Source of the DNA: Zhongshania aliphaticivorans
GTDB taxonomy: Bacteria; Pseudomonadota; Gammaproteobacteria; Pseudomonadales; Spongiibacteraceae
DNA length: 64,000 nucleotides
Direction: 5' to 3'
Assembly (NCBI RefSeq): GCF_902705855.1
Contig: NZ_CACSIJ010000017.1
Coordinates: forward strand, 62,001-126,000
Below the pieces are notes generated by a model. It searched no databases and was not told where the DNA came from. It worked only from the letters and a program-made list of their open reading frames with translations. Shown one piece after another: positions 1 through 13,192 of this stretch. Made by a program: the position numbers and the translations under genes. Each line of letters begins with the position of its first letter. The stretch's first letter is position 1.

Positions 1-36
1 GCGGGGTTAAAGTGGTGATAAGCTCAGGTAAAGCCA

Positions 37-390
37 GTGAAAATGCACATTAATATACAGAATTCAGGTGATAAGTCAGATGAAGATCACGGTAACGGCT
101 TAGCAATACAAGAGTCGAAACCGGAACTAAAGAAACCTCGTATGTATGCGGTGGTACTGTTAAATGATGATTACACTCCGATGGAGTTTGTTGTCGAAGT
201 ATTAGAGGATTTCTTTTATTTGGATCGGCAGCGCGCCACTCAAGTAATGCTTGCAGTGCACACCAAGGGTAAAGGGGTGTGCGGTGTGTTTACCAAAGAT
301 ATCGCTGAAACCAAGGCGGCGCAGGTAAACCAATACGCAAGAGATAATGGGCACCCGCTACTTGCTGAGATAGAAGAAAGCGATGCTTGA
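37..390 (+). CDS. clpS: ClpS, adaptor of the ClpAP protease
   Basis: Small cytoplasmic adaptor that binds N-degron substrates and delivers them to ClpA. The core is recognisable from the [14 protein letters not shown] stretch (about residues 39-52) and the later [13 protein letters not shown] stretch, after a flexible charged N-terminus of about 30 residues. The length is usual for the family. The start is GTG at 37; ATG at 43, two codons in, is an equally possible start, and the AGGT at 26-29 suits the GTG slightly better. It lies 31 bases upstream of clpA on the same strand, so the two are probably cotranscribed. Family assignment is secure; only the start is open. Confidence 0.96.
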   Translation: MKMHINIQNSGDKSDEDHGNGLAIQESKPELKKPRMYAVVLLNDDYTPMEFVVEVLEDFFYLDRQRATQVMLAVHTKGKGVCGVFTKDIAETKAAQVNQYARDNGHPLLAEIEESDA

Positions 391-421
391 AGTTTGCAAT
401 GTCAAAGGGCGGAAGTAGTCT

Positions 422-2701
422 ATGTTGAGCAAAGATCTCGAAACAACATTGAGCCAGGCATTTAAATCGGCTCGTAGTCGCCGGCATGAGTTTATGACCG
501 TCGAACACCTATTGCTGGCTTTAGCGGATAATGAAGCCGCAGTAAAAGTTCTGCTCGCATGTGGCGCAGATTTAACTCAGCTTAAAGGCGAGTTGAAGGA
601 ATTTGTTGAGGCGACCACGCCTCGAATCCCCGAAGATGACGCAGAGCGAGACACCCAGCCAACATTGGGTTTTCAGCGCGTGCTGCAGCGCGCAGTGTTT
701 CATGTGCAGTCTTCAGGTAAACAAGAAGTCACCGGCGCAAATGTGCTGGTAGCTATTTTTAGTGAGCAAGAAAGCCAAGCGGTTTACTTCTTGAAATCAC
801 AAAATGTAAACCGCCTCGATGTGGTTAATTATATTACCCACGGTATTTCTAAGGTGTCTGGCCCAGAAGGGCTTGAGCATGATCAGCAGCATGACCAAGA
901 CGTTGAAAATGCCGATCCAGAACAGCGTCCGCTAGAAAATTTTGCGACTAACTTAAATGAAGAGGCGAAAGCTGGCCGTATCGACCCCTTAATTGGCCGC
1001 GCTGAAGAAGTCGAGCGCGTTGCGCAAATACTTACTCGTCGCCGCAAAAATAATCCGCTATTGGTGGGGGAGTCTGGGGTAGGTAAAACCGCCATCGCCG
1101 AGGGCTTGGCCAAACGCATTGTTGACGGTGACGTGCCAGATGTCCTTATCGGCAGTGTGGTTTACTCCCTCGATATGGGGGCTCTGCTCGCGGGCACCAA
1201 ATACCGCGGCGATTTTGAAAAACGCTTAAAAGGCCTGCTTGCGGACCTCAAAAAGCGTGAAGGCGCCATTCTGTTTATCGATGAGATTCACACCATTATC
1301 GGTGCTGGGGCGGCTTCCGGTGGGGTGATGGACGCCTCTAATCTGTTAAAACCACTATTAAGCTCTGGGCAAATGCGCTGCATTGGCTCAACCACTTTCC
1401 AAGAGTACCGAGGTATTTTCGACAAGGATCGCGCTCTTAGCCGGCGCTTCCAAAAAGTGGATGTTAATGAGCCTTCTGTCGATGACACTTTCTTGATTTT
1501 GAAAGGTCTGCGTTCGCGTTTCGAAACCCATCACGACCTTAAATACAGCGACGGCGCTTTACGCTCAGCGGCGGAATTGTCAGCTCGTTATATTAATGAC
1601 CGCTTTTTGCCTGACAAAGCTATCGACGTGATCGATGAAGCCGGCGCTTATCAGCGACTGCAAAAGCCTGAAGATCGCGTAGAAAAAATTGATGTCGCTG
1701 AAATCGAAGCGATTGTTGCCAAAATTGCGCGCATTCCGCCTAAGAGCGTGTCTTCCGACGATAGGGCTTCACTTGCGAAGCTCGAAGACAATCTCAAAAT
1801 GGTGGTATTCGGTCAGGATCAAGCGGTGGCGGAGCTTAGCGCCTCTATCAAACTGGCCCGCGCTGGTTTGAAATCCGTTGAAAAGCCAATTGGTAGCTTT
1901 TTGCTGGCGGGCCCAACAGGCGTGGGTAAAACTGAGATATGTCGTCAGCTTGCCAAATTGCTTGGCTTGGAGTTGATTCGTTTTGATATGTCTGAGTATA
2001 TGGAGCGCCACACAGTCTCGCGTTTAATCGGTGCACCTCCTGGCTATGTTGGTTTTGATCAAGGCGGCTTGTTAACAGATTCGGTAACTAAACACCCGCA
2101 TTCAGTGGTGTTGCTTGATGAAATCGAAAAAGCGCATCCCGACCTCTTTAATCTGCTCTTGCAGGTTATGGATCACGGCTCGCTCACGGATAATAATGGT
2201 CGTAAAGCAGATTTCCGCAATGTGATATTTGTGATGACGACCAATGCCGGCGCCGAAAGCATGAGTCGTCGCTCGATCGGCTTTACTGAGCAGGATAATC
2301 AAACTGATTCTACCGAGGCGATTAATCGCCTGTTTACACCGGAATTCCGCAATCGCTTAGATAGCGTTATTTCCTTTGCGCCGCTGGAGTCAGACGTTAT
2401 ATTAACGGTTGTCGATAAATTCTTGGTTGAGTTGCAGGCGCAGTTAGACGACAAAAAAGTGGTGTTGAGCGTAGATGATGCTGCACGCCGCTGGTTAGTC
2501 GACAATGGTTACGACAAAACTATGGGAGCGCGGCCGATGGCACGCATTATTCAGCAGCACATTAAAAGACCGCTGGCTGAAATGGTGTTGTTCGGTAGCT
2601 TGGAAAAGCAAGGTGGGCTGGTTAATATCACCGTGAAGGGTGATGGTCTAGCTCTAACCGCAGAAACGGTGGATGAGGAGGAGAGCCAGACCTGCGATTG
2701 A
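422..2701 (+). CDS. clpA: ClpA, ATP-dependent Clp protease ATP-binding subunit
   Basis: AAA+ unfoldase that feeds substrates to ClpP. At 759 residues it has the family length. An N-terminal Clp repeat domain (about 1-145, the site where ClpS docks) is followed by two ATPase modules, with Walker A motifs GESGVGKT near residue 216 and GPTGVGKT near residue 498. The segment LSRRFQKV of the first module is also plain. It follows clpS directly. The gene converges on infA with only 11 bases between the two stop codons. Confidence 0.97.
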   Translation: MLSKDLETTLSQAFKSARSRRHEFMTVEHLLLALADNEAAVKVLLACGADLTQLKGELKEFVEATTPRIPEDDAERDTQPTLGFQRVLQRAVFHVQSSGKQEVTGANVLVAIFSEQESQAVYFLKSQNVNRLDVVNYITHGISKVSGPEGLEHDQQHDQDVENADPEQRPLENFATNLNEEAKAGRIDPLIGRAEEVERVAQILTRRRKNNPLLVGESGVGKTAIAEGLAKRIVDGDVPDVLIGSVVYSLDMGALLAGTKYRGDFEKRLKGLLADLKKREGAILFIDEIHTIIGAGAASGGVMDASNLLKPLLSSGQMRCIGSTTFQEYRGIFDKDRALSRRFQKVDVNEPSVDDTFLILKGLRSRFETHHDLKYSDGALRSAAELSARYINDRFLPDKAIDVIDEAGAYQRLQKPEDRVEKIDVAEIEAIVAKIARIPPKSVSSDDRASLAKLEDNLKMVVFGQDQAVAELSASIKLARAGLKSVEKPIGSFLLAGPTGVGKTEICRQLAKLLGLELIRFDMSEYMERHTVSRLIGAPPGYVGFDQGGLLTDSVTKHPHSVVLLDEIEKAHPDLFNLLLQVMDHGSLTDNNGRKADFRNVIFVMTTNAGAESMSRRSIGFTEQDNQTDSTEAINRLFTPEFRNRLDSVISFAPLESDVILTVVDKFLVELQAQLDDKKVVLSVDDAARRWLVDNGYDKTMGARPMARIIQQHIKRPLAEMVLFGSLEKQGGLVNITVKGDGLALTAETVDEEESQTCD

Positions 2702-2712
2702 TCTAATCGCGC

Positions 2713-2931
2713 TTAACGGCCGCGGAAAGTAATGCGGCCTTTGCTAAGGTCATAGGGGGTTAATTCAACCTTGACCTTATCTCCGGTTAGAATCCGGATG
2801 TAATGCTTACGCATTTTTCCTGAGATGTGAGCAGTAACAACGTGGCCATTTTCTAGGCGCACGCGAAAGGTTGTATTCGGCAAGGTGTCAATGACTTCGC
2901 CTTCCATTTCGATCTGGTCTTCTTTCGCCAT
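2713..2931 (-). CDS. infA: Translation initiation factor IF-1
   Basis: Seventy-two residues, the standard IF-1 length, forming one S1-type OB fold. It starts [11 protein letters not shown] and contains the family signature [13 protein letters not shown] and the final segment [11 protein letters not shown]. It binds the 30S A site during initiation. The position beside clpA and bpt/aat is the conserved one in Pseudomonas-like genomes. It converges on clpA. Confidence 0.98.
   Translation of the reverse strand: MAKEDQIEMEGEVIDTLPNTTFRVRLENGHVVTAHISGKMRKHYIRILTGDKVKVELTPYDLSKGRITFRGR
2718..2743 (+). terminator. possible clpA terminator overlapping the end of infA
   Basis: Inverted repeat GGCCGC (2718-2723) and GCGGCC (2734-2739) with a 10-base loop, followed by a short T tract. 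It lies just past the clpA stop and inside the last codons of infA on the other strand. The T tract is short, so this is only a plausible terminator. Confidence 0.35.
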
Positions 2932-3080
2932 TCGGCAACTATCCTCGAAAGTCTTTAAGAATTAATGATTGAGAAGCACTGAGGCCACGGCGGGCTGTCA
3001 AAACTGCGCGCATTTTGCCTTAATTTACCGTGTTTGGCAATTTACATCAGGGCTTGTTAGCTTGTGCTTGATTTAGCTGA

Positions 3081-3785
3081 TCAGATAAGTCGAACCCAGC
3101 GACTGTTTATTAGCAGTTCTATTGGCCGGTAGTCGGTTTTGTACGTCATTTTTTGGCAGTCGCGTATCCAATATCCGAGATAGATATAGGATAAATTTCG
3201 GGATTTAGCCTGCGAAATTTGCCAAAGAATACCGTAAACACCTAGGCTGCGCTGGCTAAATTGAGGATCGTAAAATGTGTAAATGGCAGATAAACCGTCA
3301 TCAAGTACATCGGTAACTGCTACAGCGACTAAATCTGCGCCTAAATAAAAATGCACATATTCGCTTGCCGCGTTACTCGGCCCAAGAAAACTGTCGAACT
3401 GCTCCTTCGAGGGCGGGAACATATCACCGTCACGATGACGACCATTTATATAGCGCTCGTATAAAGAATATGACTGATCTGACGGTGACGAGAGAATTTT
3501 AGTATTTAAATCTGCATTGCGTTTTATCGTTCGCCGTTGGCCGCGTGTAGGAGTAAATAAATTTACTGGAACGCGGCTCGCTATACAATCTTTGCAGCGC
3601 TTGCAGTCGGGGCGATATATATGATTTCCGCTACGTCGAAATCCGCGTCGAGATAACTCGCTGTATAATGCTGCCGATGGTGTCATCTCAGGGTCAATGA
3701 AGATTGTTTTTGCTTCGCGATCGCCAAAATAGCTACAGGGGTGCGGGTGGGTGGCGTAGAGCTTAATTTCCTTTGAATCAGTCAT
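3081..3785 (-). CDS. bpt: Aspartate/glutamate leucyltransferase (arginyl-tRNA-protein transferase family)
   Basis: Transfers leucine from Leu-tRNA to N-terminal Asp or Glu, creating a primary N-degron. The conserved Cys cluster CKRCKDCIASRVPV follows the N-terminal LYATHPHPCSYF segment. I place the start at the ATG at 3783-3785, which begins MTDSKEIKLYA and gives 234 residues. A longer frame opens at 3833 but overlaps aat by about 45 bases, whereas the chosen start falls two bases after the aat stop and is preceded by GCGGA. The names ate and bpt are both used for this bacterial form; the leucyl specificity comes from family knowledge, not from the sequence. Confidence 0.93.
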   Translation of the reverse strand: MTDSKEIKLYATHPHPCSYFGDREAKTIFIDPEMTPSAALYSELSRRGFRRSGNHIYRPDCKRCKDCIASRVPVNLFTPTRGQRRTIKRNADLNTKILSSPSDQSYSLYERYINGRHRDGDMFPPSKEQFDSFLGPSNAASEYVHFYLGADLVAVAVTDVLDDGLSAIYTFYDPQFSQRSLGVYGILWQISQAKSRNLSYIYLGYWIRDCQKMTYKTDYRPIELLINSRWVRLI

Positions 3786-3787
3786 GC

Positions 3788-4513
3788 TTATTCCGCTAAC
3801 GAAACGTTTCCGTATCGCCAATTCATGGCCCATTTATCAACGGGGCGCGCGGCGATATTGCTGTATTGATCCAAGTACTGTTTAAATTTATCGCGATTTA
3901 TTTCCTGTGCGCCCATGCTGTCAAGGTAGTCATTTCCTACCTGACAATCAATCAGTGGATATCCCCATTCCTGCAGTTGCCCACACAGGTGCACTAGTGC
4001 AATTTTTGACGCATTTGCTTCGCGACTGAACATGGATTCGCCGAAAAATAATTTGCCGATGCCCATACCGTAAAGGCCGCCGATCAGGATGTCGTCTCGC
4101 CAAACTTCGACAGAGTGAGCCCAGCCGTCGTTGTGAAGGCTTAAATACGCTGCGCGCATATCATCGGTTATCCACGTACCAGGGCGCTTTGGGCTAAGTG
4201 CAGCGCAGCCATCTAGCACTGCATTAAAGGCCATATCAAAACTTACAGAATAGTCGCCACGGCGGAGAGCTTTGCGTAGACTCCGGTTAACGTAAATCTG
4301 TTCTGGATACAGTATGGTTCTAGGCTGAGGAGACCACCACAGGATAGGCTGGGATTCCTCGTACCAAGGGAAAATACCGCGACGGTAGGCGGCTAAAATA
4401 CGTTCCTTGCTGAGGTCGCCCCCAACGGCCAGCAAGCCGTTGGGGTCTTCTAAGGCGTTTTCGACGCTAGGGAAGTCCAGCTTATCAGTGTCGAGCCAAG
4501 GGATAGTCGGCAT
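3788..4513 (-). CDS. aat: Leucyl/phenylalanyl-tRNA-protein transferase
   Basis: Adds Leu or Phe to N-terminal Lys or Arg in the bacterial N-end rule pathway. Family marks are the opening FPSVENALEDPNGLLAVGGDL region, the block RRGIFPWYEE with ILWWSP, and the C-terminal LIDCQVGNDYLDSMGA stretch. At 241 residues it is full length. It lies directly upstream of bpt on the same strand and is almost certainly cotranscribed with it. With clpS and clpA this completes an N-degron cluster. Confidence 0.96.
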   Translation of the reverse strand: MPTIPWLDTDKLDFPSVENALEDPNGLLAVGGDLSKERILAAYRRGIFPWYEESQPILWWSPQPRTILYPEQIYVNRSLRKALRRGDYSVSFDMAFNAVLDGCAALSPKRPGTWITDDMRAAYLSLHNDGWAHSVEVWRDDILIGGLYGMGIGKLFFGESMFSREANASKIALVHLCGQLQEWGYPLIDCQVGNDYLDSMGAQEINRDKFKQYLDQYSNIAARPVDKWAMNWRYGNVSLAE

Positions 4514-4531
4514 GAGATAAGCTGCAATATC

Positions 4532-5500
<969 letters not shown>

Positions 5501-5747
5501 TCAGGGGGAGTGAACTTGGTTCAATCCAAAATGACTGATATAAGGCGCATATCATAGGGGAATTTGTTATCCGCATCAAAATCTCTGTGCGGCGACAAAT
5601 GCCCTGACATAGTGCTAATATTGGGCCCGATTTGAGATTTTCAATAGGCTTGCCAGCAGCTCATAAACATATAATTTTTTTTCGTGACGGCATCGTGAAT
5701 GTGTGATTGGCCGTTTAAGCTAGAAGTAACTAGGAAATTGTTTTCTT

Positions 5748-8072
5748 TTGCCTAAACCGACAACAAAATCAGCGGTGGATAATCGCGAAATATTGCATTT
5801 ACGTCTTCGTGAAGGGCTGTTAATCGGCTTTGTTGCGGTGTGCATTTACATTTTTGTATCTCTTTTAACCTACAGCGGGAATGATCCTGGTTGGTCTAGA
5901 ACTGGGAGTGGCGACGGCGTGATGAACGCTGGTGGCCCTGTGGGTGCCTGGCTTGCAGATGTCTTTTTTGCTTTGTTTGGTTACATGGCTTATCTATTTC
6001 CAAGCATGTTAGCGTTTCGGGCATGGCGTTTATTTAAGTCGCGTTATCGTCCGCCGGCATTTGATTCACTTATTTTCTCTTTGCGCGTTATTGGCTTGGT
6101 ATTAGTGATGATATCGAGCACTGGCCTCGCGGCGAACGGTGATTTCGGTACTAGCGGATTACCGTTTGGTGCCGGTGGTGTTTTGGGTGATGCCGTTGGC
6201 CACGCCACATTGGCATCTTTTAATGAGTTTGGCAGTCGTTTATTACTGCTGGCAATTTTATTGTTTGGCTTAACGGTATTCACTGATTTGTCGTGGATTA
6301 AGTTAATGGATACCGTCGGTGCCTTAACGTTGCGCCTTTATGACAAGGCAAACGATTCAATATATCGTTATCGCCAAGCTCGCGCCGAGCGTAAAAAGGC
6401 AGCGCTAGCTGCTAGAGAACGCCACGAGGCGTTTACGACCAAAACTGAAATTCAAAAAACGCGTGTGCCGCCGCAGATAGCGTCCCCACCAAAACCTGCA
6501 CCTAAATCATCCCGGCCGGATAAAGAGCGTCAAGCCTCGTTGTTTGATGGCCCAGTAACCGGCACCTTGCCGTCATTGAGCCTACTTGATAAAGCCGTGC
6601 ACAACCCGGATCGGGGGTATTCGCCCGAAACATTAGACGCGATGTCCCGCTTACTTGAAATTAAATTGTTGGATTTCGGGGTGTCGGCAAAGGTGGTAGC
6701 CGTCTTCCCTGGCCCTGTTATTACACGTTTTGAGTTAGAACCGGACGCCGGCGTCAAAGTCAGCAAAATATCAAATTTGGTGAAAGATTTAGCGCGATCG
6801 TTAGCCGTGATCAGTGTCCGTGTTGTTGAGGTTATCCCTGGTAAACCATACGTCGGCATCGAGATCCCTAACGAGGATCGCGAAATTGTTAATTTCCACG
6901 ATGTGCTTTCCTCGGAAGTGTTTGAATCCAATAAATCACCACTTACTCTCGCCTTAGGTCACGACATTTCTGGTGAGCCGATATGTGCTGATTTGGGGAA
7001 AATGCCTCACTTACTGGTAGCAGGTACTACCGGTTCGGGTAAATCGGTAGGCGTAAATGCCATGCTGATTAGTCTGCTTTACAAGTCAACGCCGGAAGAA
7101 GTGCGCTTGATGTTGGTTGACCCGAAAATGTTGGAATTGTCCGTATATGACGGCATTCCACATCTACTAACCCCCGTTATTACCGATATGAAAGATGCGG
7201 CGAATGGCTTGCGCTGGTGCGTGGCTGAGATGGAACGTCGCTATAAATTAATGTCGAAAATGGGCGTTCGTAATTTGGCCGGATTTAATCGTAAGGTCAA
7301 AGACGCGATTCTTGCCGGTGAGCCAATTAAAGATCCACTTTGGAAACCAGAAGAACACTATCAAGCTGGGCTAGAAGAAGCGCAGGCGCCAGATCTCGAA
7401 GTGCTGCCATCGATAGTGGTGGTGATTGACGAATTCGCCGACATGATGATGATCGTTGGCAAAAAGGTCGAAGAACTTATAGCGCGCATAGCACAAAAAG
7501 CCCGTGCAGCAGGAATTCATTTGCTATTGGCTACGCAGCGGCCGTCTGTAGATGTAATTACCGGTTTGATTAAGGCCAACGTGCCAACTCGTATTGGCTT
7601 TCAAGTGTCGTCTAAAATTGATTCTCGGACTATTTTGGATCAGGGCGGGGCGGAACAGCTTCTCGGCCACGGCGATATGCTGTATTTGCCTCCGGGGGCT
7701 GGAATCCCGATGAGGGTTCATGGCGCTTTTGTGTCTGACGAAGAAGTGCATCGCGTGGTTGCTGATTGGAAGCGTCGCGGAGAGCCGCAATATATTGACG
7801 GCCTGTTAGAAGAGGGCAGTACCAGCGATGCAATGCCAGGTATGGCGGCAGAGGGTGGTGGCGACAATGGCGAAGGCGATGCGCTTTACGATGAGGCGGT
7901 ACAATACGTTACGCAAAGTCGACGAGCATCTATATCTGCAGTGCAGCGCAAATTACGCATCGGTTATAATCGCGCGGCGCGATTAATTGAAACAATGGAA
8001 GCTGCTGGTGTCGTAACAGAGATGGCCAGTAACGGTAGTCGCGAAGTACTGGCTCCACCGCCACGTGATTAG
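5748..8072 (+). CDS. ftsK: DNA translocase FtsK
   Basis: Divisome-anchored motor that pumps chromosomal DNA toward dif at septation. Hydrophobic segments in roughly the first 190 residues form the membrane domain. A short basic and proline-containing linker follows, then the motor domain with Walker A GTTGSGKS near residue 427, and a C-terminal winged-helix gamma domain that reads KOPS (segment [19 protein letters not shown]). At 774 residues it is the compact Pseudomonas-like form, without the long linker of E. coli. The start is TTG; no in-frame ATG offers a better choice. Confidence 0.96.
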   Translation: MPKPTTKSAVDNREILHLRLREGLLIGFVAVCIYIFVSLLTYSGNDPGWSRTGSGDGVMNAGGPVGAWLADVFFALFGYMAYLFPSMLAFRAWRLFKSRYRPPAFDSLIFSLRVIGLVLVMISSTGLAANGDFGTSGLPFGAGGVLGDAVGHATLASFNEFGSRLLLLAILLFGLTVFTDLSWIKLMDTVGALTLRLYDKANDSIYRYRQARAERKKAALAARERHEAFTTKTEIQKTRVPPQIASPPKPAPKSSRPDKERQASLFDGPVTGTLPSLSLLDKAVHNPDRGYSPETLDAMSRLLEIKLLDFGVSAKVVAVFPGPVITRFELEPDAGVKVSKISNLVKDLARSLAVISVRVVEVIPGKPYVGIEIPNEDREIVNFHDVLSSEVFESNKSPLTLALGHDISGEPICADLGKMPHLLVAGTTGSGKSVGVNAMLISLLYKSTPEEVRLMLVDPKMLELSVYDGIPHLLTPVITDMKDAANGLRWCVAEMERRYKLMSKMGVRNLAGFNRKVKDAILAGEPIKDPLWKPEEHYQAGLEEAQAPDLEVLPSIVVVIDEFADMMMIVGKKVEELIARIAQKARAAGIHLLLATQRPSVDVITGLIKANVPTRIGFQVSSKIDSRTILDQGGAEQLLGHGDMLYLPPGAGIPMRVHGAFVSDEEVHRVVADWKRRGEPQYIDGLLEEGSTSDAMPGMAAEGGGDNGEGDALYDEAVQYVTQSRRASISAVQRKLRIGYNRAARLIETMEAAGVVTEMASNGSREVLAPPPRD

Positions 8073-8074
8073 AA

Positions 8075-8686
8075 GTGAAAAATATGCGTCAATTGTTTCT
8101 ATTAGTATGTTTGTCCGTGTTCCAGTTGCCGGTCTTTGCTGAAGGCGACGTTGCGCAACTACATTTGCACCTTTCTGGTGCGCAAAGTATTAATTCAAAA
8201 TTTGTACAGCAGGTTAGGGATGCCAGCGGCGAGCTCTTGCAGGAAAGCAAAGGCACTATCGCACTGAAGCGCCCCAACAATATCCGCTGGGAAAGCTTAG
8301 AGCCGTTCCGCTATTTGCTTGTCAGTAACGGTAAAACCGTGTGGCGTTACGATGCGGATCTTGAACAGTTAAATACTGACCCGTTTGATTCTGAGCTATC
8401 ACAAACGCCGGCAATGATTATCGGCGCATCGATAGATCAGCTGGCTGCTGACTATGTTGTTAGTGTCATTAAATCCGGCAATACGCGGGAGTTTGTTTTA
8501 ATACCCAAACAACAGAGTGCGTTTACTGAAATGCGCTTATTGTTCAATATGGGCAAGCTCACGGGTATGCGGCTGACCGACACCCTAGAACAAGCCACCC
8601 AAATCGATTTTGTCGAGCCAAAATACAACGTTAAATTCGACGCTAAAATGTTTGAATTTAACGAAGCTGAGGCGAGTAGGTCTTGA
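8075..8686 (+). CDS. lolA: Outer-membrane lipoprotein carrier protein LolA
   Basis: Periplasmic chaperone that carries lipoproteins from LolCDE to LolB. A signal peptide ending around VFA (residue 22) precedes the mature region with QSINSKFVQQVRDASG and the block IALKRPNNIRWE, both typical of LolA. The frame opens at GTG 8075, three bases after the ftsK stop; ATG at 8084 has a better-spaced AGAAGTG in front and may be the real start. The final bases overlap the rarA start. Confidence 0.95.
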   Translation: MKNMRQLFLLVCLSVFQLPVFAEGDVAQLHLHLSGAQSINSKFVQQVRDASGELLQESKGTIALKRPNNIRWESLEPFRYLLVSNGKTVWRYDADLEQLNTDPFDSELSQTPAMIIGASIDQLAADYVVSVIKSGNTREFVLIPKQQSAFTEMRLLFNMGKLTGMRLTDTLEQATQIDFVEPKYNVKFDAKMFEFNEAEASRS

Positions 8687-9984
8687 GCGACACGCCAGCT
8701 GCAATGCCGCTGGCCGCAAGGATGCGGCCGCAAACATTGGAATACTACCTAGGCCAAGAGCACCTGCTAGCAGAGGACAAACCACTGCGCAGAGCGCTAG
8801 ACTCTGGCCAGCTTCATTCAATGATTTTCTGGGGACCGCCAGGGGTGGGGAAAACTACCTTGGCACAGCTAATAGCTCAGCTTTGCGACGCCCACTTCAT
8901 CAGTATTTCCGCAGTACTGGCGGGGGTAAAAGATATCCGCGCTGCTGTTGAAGAAGCAAAAAAACAACAGTTTTTTCAGCGTAGGACGATCTTGTTTATC
9001 GACGAAGTTCATCGCTTTAACAAGGCTCAGCAAGACGCATTTTTGCCCTATGTAGAAGACGGCACGGTCATCTTTGTTGGTGCTACGACTGAAAACCCCT
9101 CCTTTGAAATTAATAATGCACTATTGTCGCGTGCGCGGGTTTACCAGCTAAATTCGCTGAATGACGATGCTTTAATACGCATTATTAAGCATGCCGCTGA
9201 GCGAGAAGGGTGGAAGATAGATACCGCACAAATCGCTCGTATTGCCGCCCATGCCGATGGCGACGCGAGGCGCGCGCTCAATCTCATAGAACTGGCTGGC
9301 GACATGGTGCTCAGCCGTGGTGAAGCACGAGATTTAAACGAAGAAATAGTCGACCAAGTTTTAAATGGGCAACCGCGCCGATTTGATAAAGGCGGTGATC
9401 TCTTTTACGAGCAAATTTCTGCTCTGCATAAATCGGTACGGGGTAGCTCCGCGGATGGCGCCTTGTACTGGTTCGCACGTATGCTGGATGGTGGCTGTGA
9501 ACCGCTGTATATTGCGCGGCGCCTAGTTCGCATGGCCAGTGAAGATATTGGTAATGCTGATCCGCGTGCACTGCGAATTTGTTTAGACGCTTGGGATGTT
9601 CAAGAGCGCTTAGGTAGTCCAGAAGGTGAACTCGCGATGGCGCAAGCTGTGTGCTACCTAGCGGCAGCGCCAAAAAGTAATGCTGTATACACTGCCTACA
9701 ATGCGGTTCGGCGCGATATAGCCGCCGCGCCCAGCTACGACGTTCCCATGCATTTGCGCAATGCACCGACCGGTATGATGAAGACGCAGGGCTTTGGTGA
9801 GGGTTACCGATATGCTCACGACGAGGTAGATGCCTATGCAGCTGGTGAAAATTACCTGCCAGAAGAAATTAAAGACACGGTTTATTACCAGCCGGTTGAG
9901 CGAGGTTTAGAGAAGAAAATCGCTGAAAAACTGCGATATTTGCGCCAACGCGATGCGGCGTCACCGTATACACGCTATCGTTAA
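8683..9984 (+). CDS. rarA: Replication-associated recombination protein RarA (MgsA)
   Basis: Clamp-loader-like AAA+ ATPase that acts at stalled forks. Walker A GPPGVGKT is at residues 51-58, Walker B LFIDEVHRFNKAQQDAFLP near 95, and the sensor region VGATTENPSFEIN follows. The C-terminal tetramerisation region carries MLDGGCEPLYIARRLVR. The start is TTG at 8683 in a four-base TTGA overlap with the lolA stop, which indicates translational coupling. Confidence 0.96.
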   Translation: MSDTPAAMPLAARMRPQTLEYYLGQEHLLAEDKPLRRALDSGQLHSMIFWGPPGVGKTTLAQLIAQLCDAHFISISAVLAGVKDIRAAVEEAKKQQFFQRRTILFIDEVHRFNKAQQDAFLPYVEDGTVIFVGATTENPSFEINNALLSRARVYQLNSLNDDALIRIIKHAAEREGWKIDTAQIARIAAHADGDARRALNLIELAGDMVLSRGEARDLNEEIVDQVLNGQPRRFDKGGDLFYEQISALHKSVRGSSADGALYWFARMLDGGCEPLYIARRLVRMASEDIGNADPRALRICLDAWDVQERLGSPEGELAMAQAVCYLAAAPKSNAVYTAYNAVRRDIAAAPSYDVPMHLRNAPTGMMKTQGFGEGYRYAHDEVDAYAAGENYLPEEIKDTVYYQPVERGLEKKIAEKLRYLRQRDAASPYTRYR

Positions 9985-10029
9985 ACCAAATACGGTAGAA
10001 TAGAGCGCCTCAAAATCGGAGACAACGAC

Positions 10030-11746
<1,717 letters not shown>

Positions 11747-11750
11747 CTAA

Positions 11751-13154
11751 ATGGACTTTCTCCCTCTTTTTACTGATCTACGTAATAAACCCTGTTTATT
11801 GATTGGCGGTGGTCAAGTTGCGCTGCGAAAAGCACGTTTGTTATGCAAGGCCGGTGCAAAATTAAGACTGGTTGCCCACGACATTCTCCCAGAGTTATCG
11901 ACGCTGTGCTTGAACGCGGGCGGCGAGTGTATTCGTGGTGATTACGGTGACCATCTGCTAGACGACGTATTTTTAGTTATTGCCGCGACGGACGATCATA
12001 ACTTAAACAGCCGTGTATCGGCGGCCTGTCACAGTCGACAAATTCCAGTAAATGTCGTTGATAGCCCCGATTTATGCAGTGTGATTCTGCCGGCAATTAT
12101 CGATCGCTCCCCCTTAATGATTGCCGTGAGTAGCGGCGGAAAAAGCCCGGTACTGGCGCGGATGATGCGTTCTCGCTTAGAGGCTAGTATTCCCGCCGCC
12201 TATGGCCGATTAGCCAATTTGGTTGGGCAATTCCGTGACGCAGTAAAAACGCGCTTTGCAGATATTGAAGATCGACGTCATTTTTGGGAGCACACCTTAC
12301 AAGGCCCCGTTGCCGAAATGGTCTTTGCGGGCAATGAGAAGGCCGCAGCTACTATGCTAGACGACGCGATAAAAAAAGGCACCGTCGACGCCGGTGGCGA
12401 AGTGTATTTAATCGGTGCAGGTCCAGGCGACCCGGATTTAATGACGTTTAAGGCGCTACGCTTATTACAACGTGCAGATGTGGTGTTATATGACCGCTTG
12501 GTGGCGCCGGCCATTGTAGATATGTGCCGTAAAGATGCCGAGCGGGTATATGTTGGCAAGGCGCGCTCGGATCATGCGGTTCCTCAGCAAGACATTAATA
12601 TGCTGCTGGTGAAATACGCCAAAGATGGTAAAAAAGTAGCGCGCTTAAAGGGGGGCGATCCATTTATATTCGGTCGTGGCGGTGAGGAAATTGAAGAGCT
12701 CGCCGAGCAAAACATTCCCTTCCAAGTGGTGCCTGGTATTACCGCAGCGGCGGGTTGTGCGAGCTATGCGGGTATTCCGCTTACCCATCGAGATTATGCA
12801 CAGTCAGTACGCTTCGTCACTGGGCATTTAAAGGATCATAGTATTAATTTACCGTGGGACGAATTAGTCAAACCCGCGCAAACGGTGGTGTTTTATATGG
12901 GTTTGGTTGGCTTGCCTACAATTTGCGAAAAAATGATGGAATTCGGTAGATCGGAAGATACTCCCATCGCAGTAGTGCAACAGGGCACCACCCCTGATCA
13001 AAAGGTCGTCGTGGCTACCTTAGCGACTATGGTTGAAGTGTTAAAAGAGAAGCCTGTGCAGGCACCGACGCTGATTATTGTGGGCGAGGTCGTCAAGCTG
13101 CGTGAAAAACTTGCTTGGTATGAAAAGTACGATTTAGCCTCAACGTCCATTTAA
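11751..13154 (+). CDS. cysG: Siroheme synthase, trifunctional
   Basis: Converts uroporphyrinogen III to siroheme, the cofactor of sulfite and nitrite reductases. The N-terminal half is a precorrin-2 dehydrogenase/ferrochelatase with the NAD motif [13 protein letters not shown] near residue 19. The C-terminal half is a SAM-dependent uroporphyrinogen methyltransferase, starting with [14 protein letters not shown] near residue 218 and carrying [16 protein letters not shown]. At 467 residues both halves are complete. It starts four bases after serS, so the two are probably one transcript. Confidence 0.96.
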   Translation: MDFLPLFTDLRNKPCLLIGGGQVALRKARLLCKAGAKLRLVAHDILPELSTLCLNAGGECIRGDYGDHLLDDVFLVIAATDDHNLNSRVSAACHSRQIPVNVVDSPDLCSVILPAIIDRSPLMIAVSSGGKSPVLARMMRSRLEASIPAAYGRLANLVGQFRDAVKTRFADIEDRRHFWEHTLQGPVAEMVFAGNEKAAATMLDDAIKKGTVDAGGEVYLIGAGPGDPDLMTFKALRLLQRADVVLYDRLVAPAIVDMCRKDAERVYVGKARSDHAVPQQDINMLLVKYAKDGKKVARLKGGDPFIFGRGGEEIEELAEQNIPFQVVPGITAAAGCASYAGIPLTHRDYAQSVRFVTGHLKDHSINLPWDELVKPAQTVVFYMGLVGLPTICEKMMEFGRSEDTPIAVVQQGTTPDQKVVVATLATMVEVLKEKPVQAPTLIIVGEVVKLREKLAWYEKYDLASTSI

Positions 13155-13192
13155 CGAGACGCCAATTTACACCTAAGCTCAAAGGAGAGTGC

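Noticed and set aside
9311-9766. 151-codon frame antisense to rarA
   Set aside because: Shadow of a firmly identified gene with no domain of its own.
9985-10029. Fluoride riboswitch before crcB
   Set aside because: The 45-base gap is too short and shows none of the conserved aptamer blocks.
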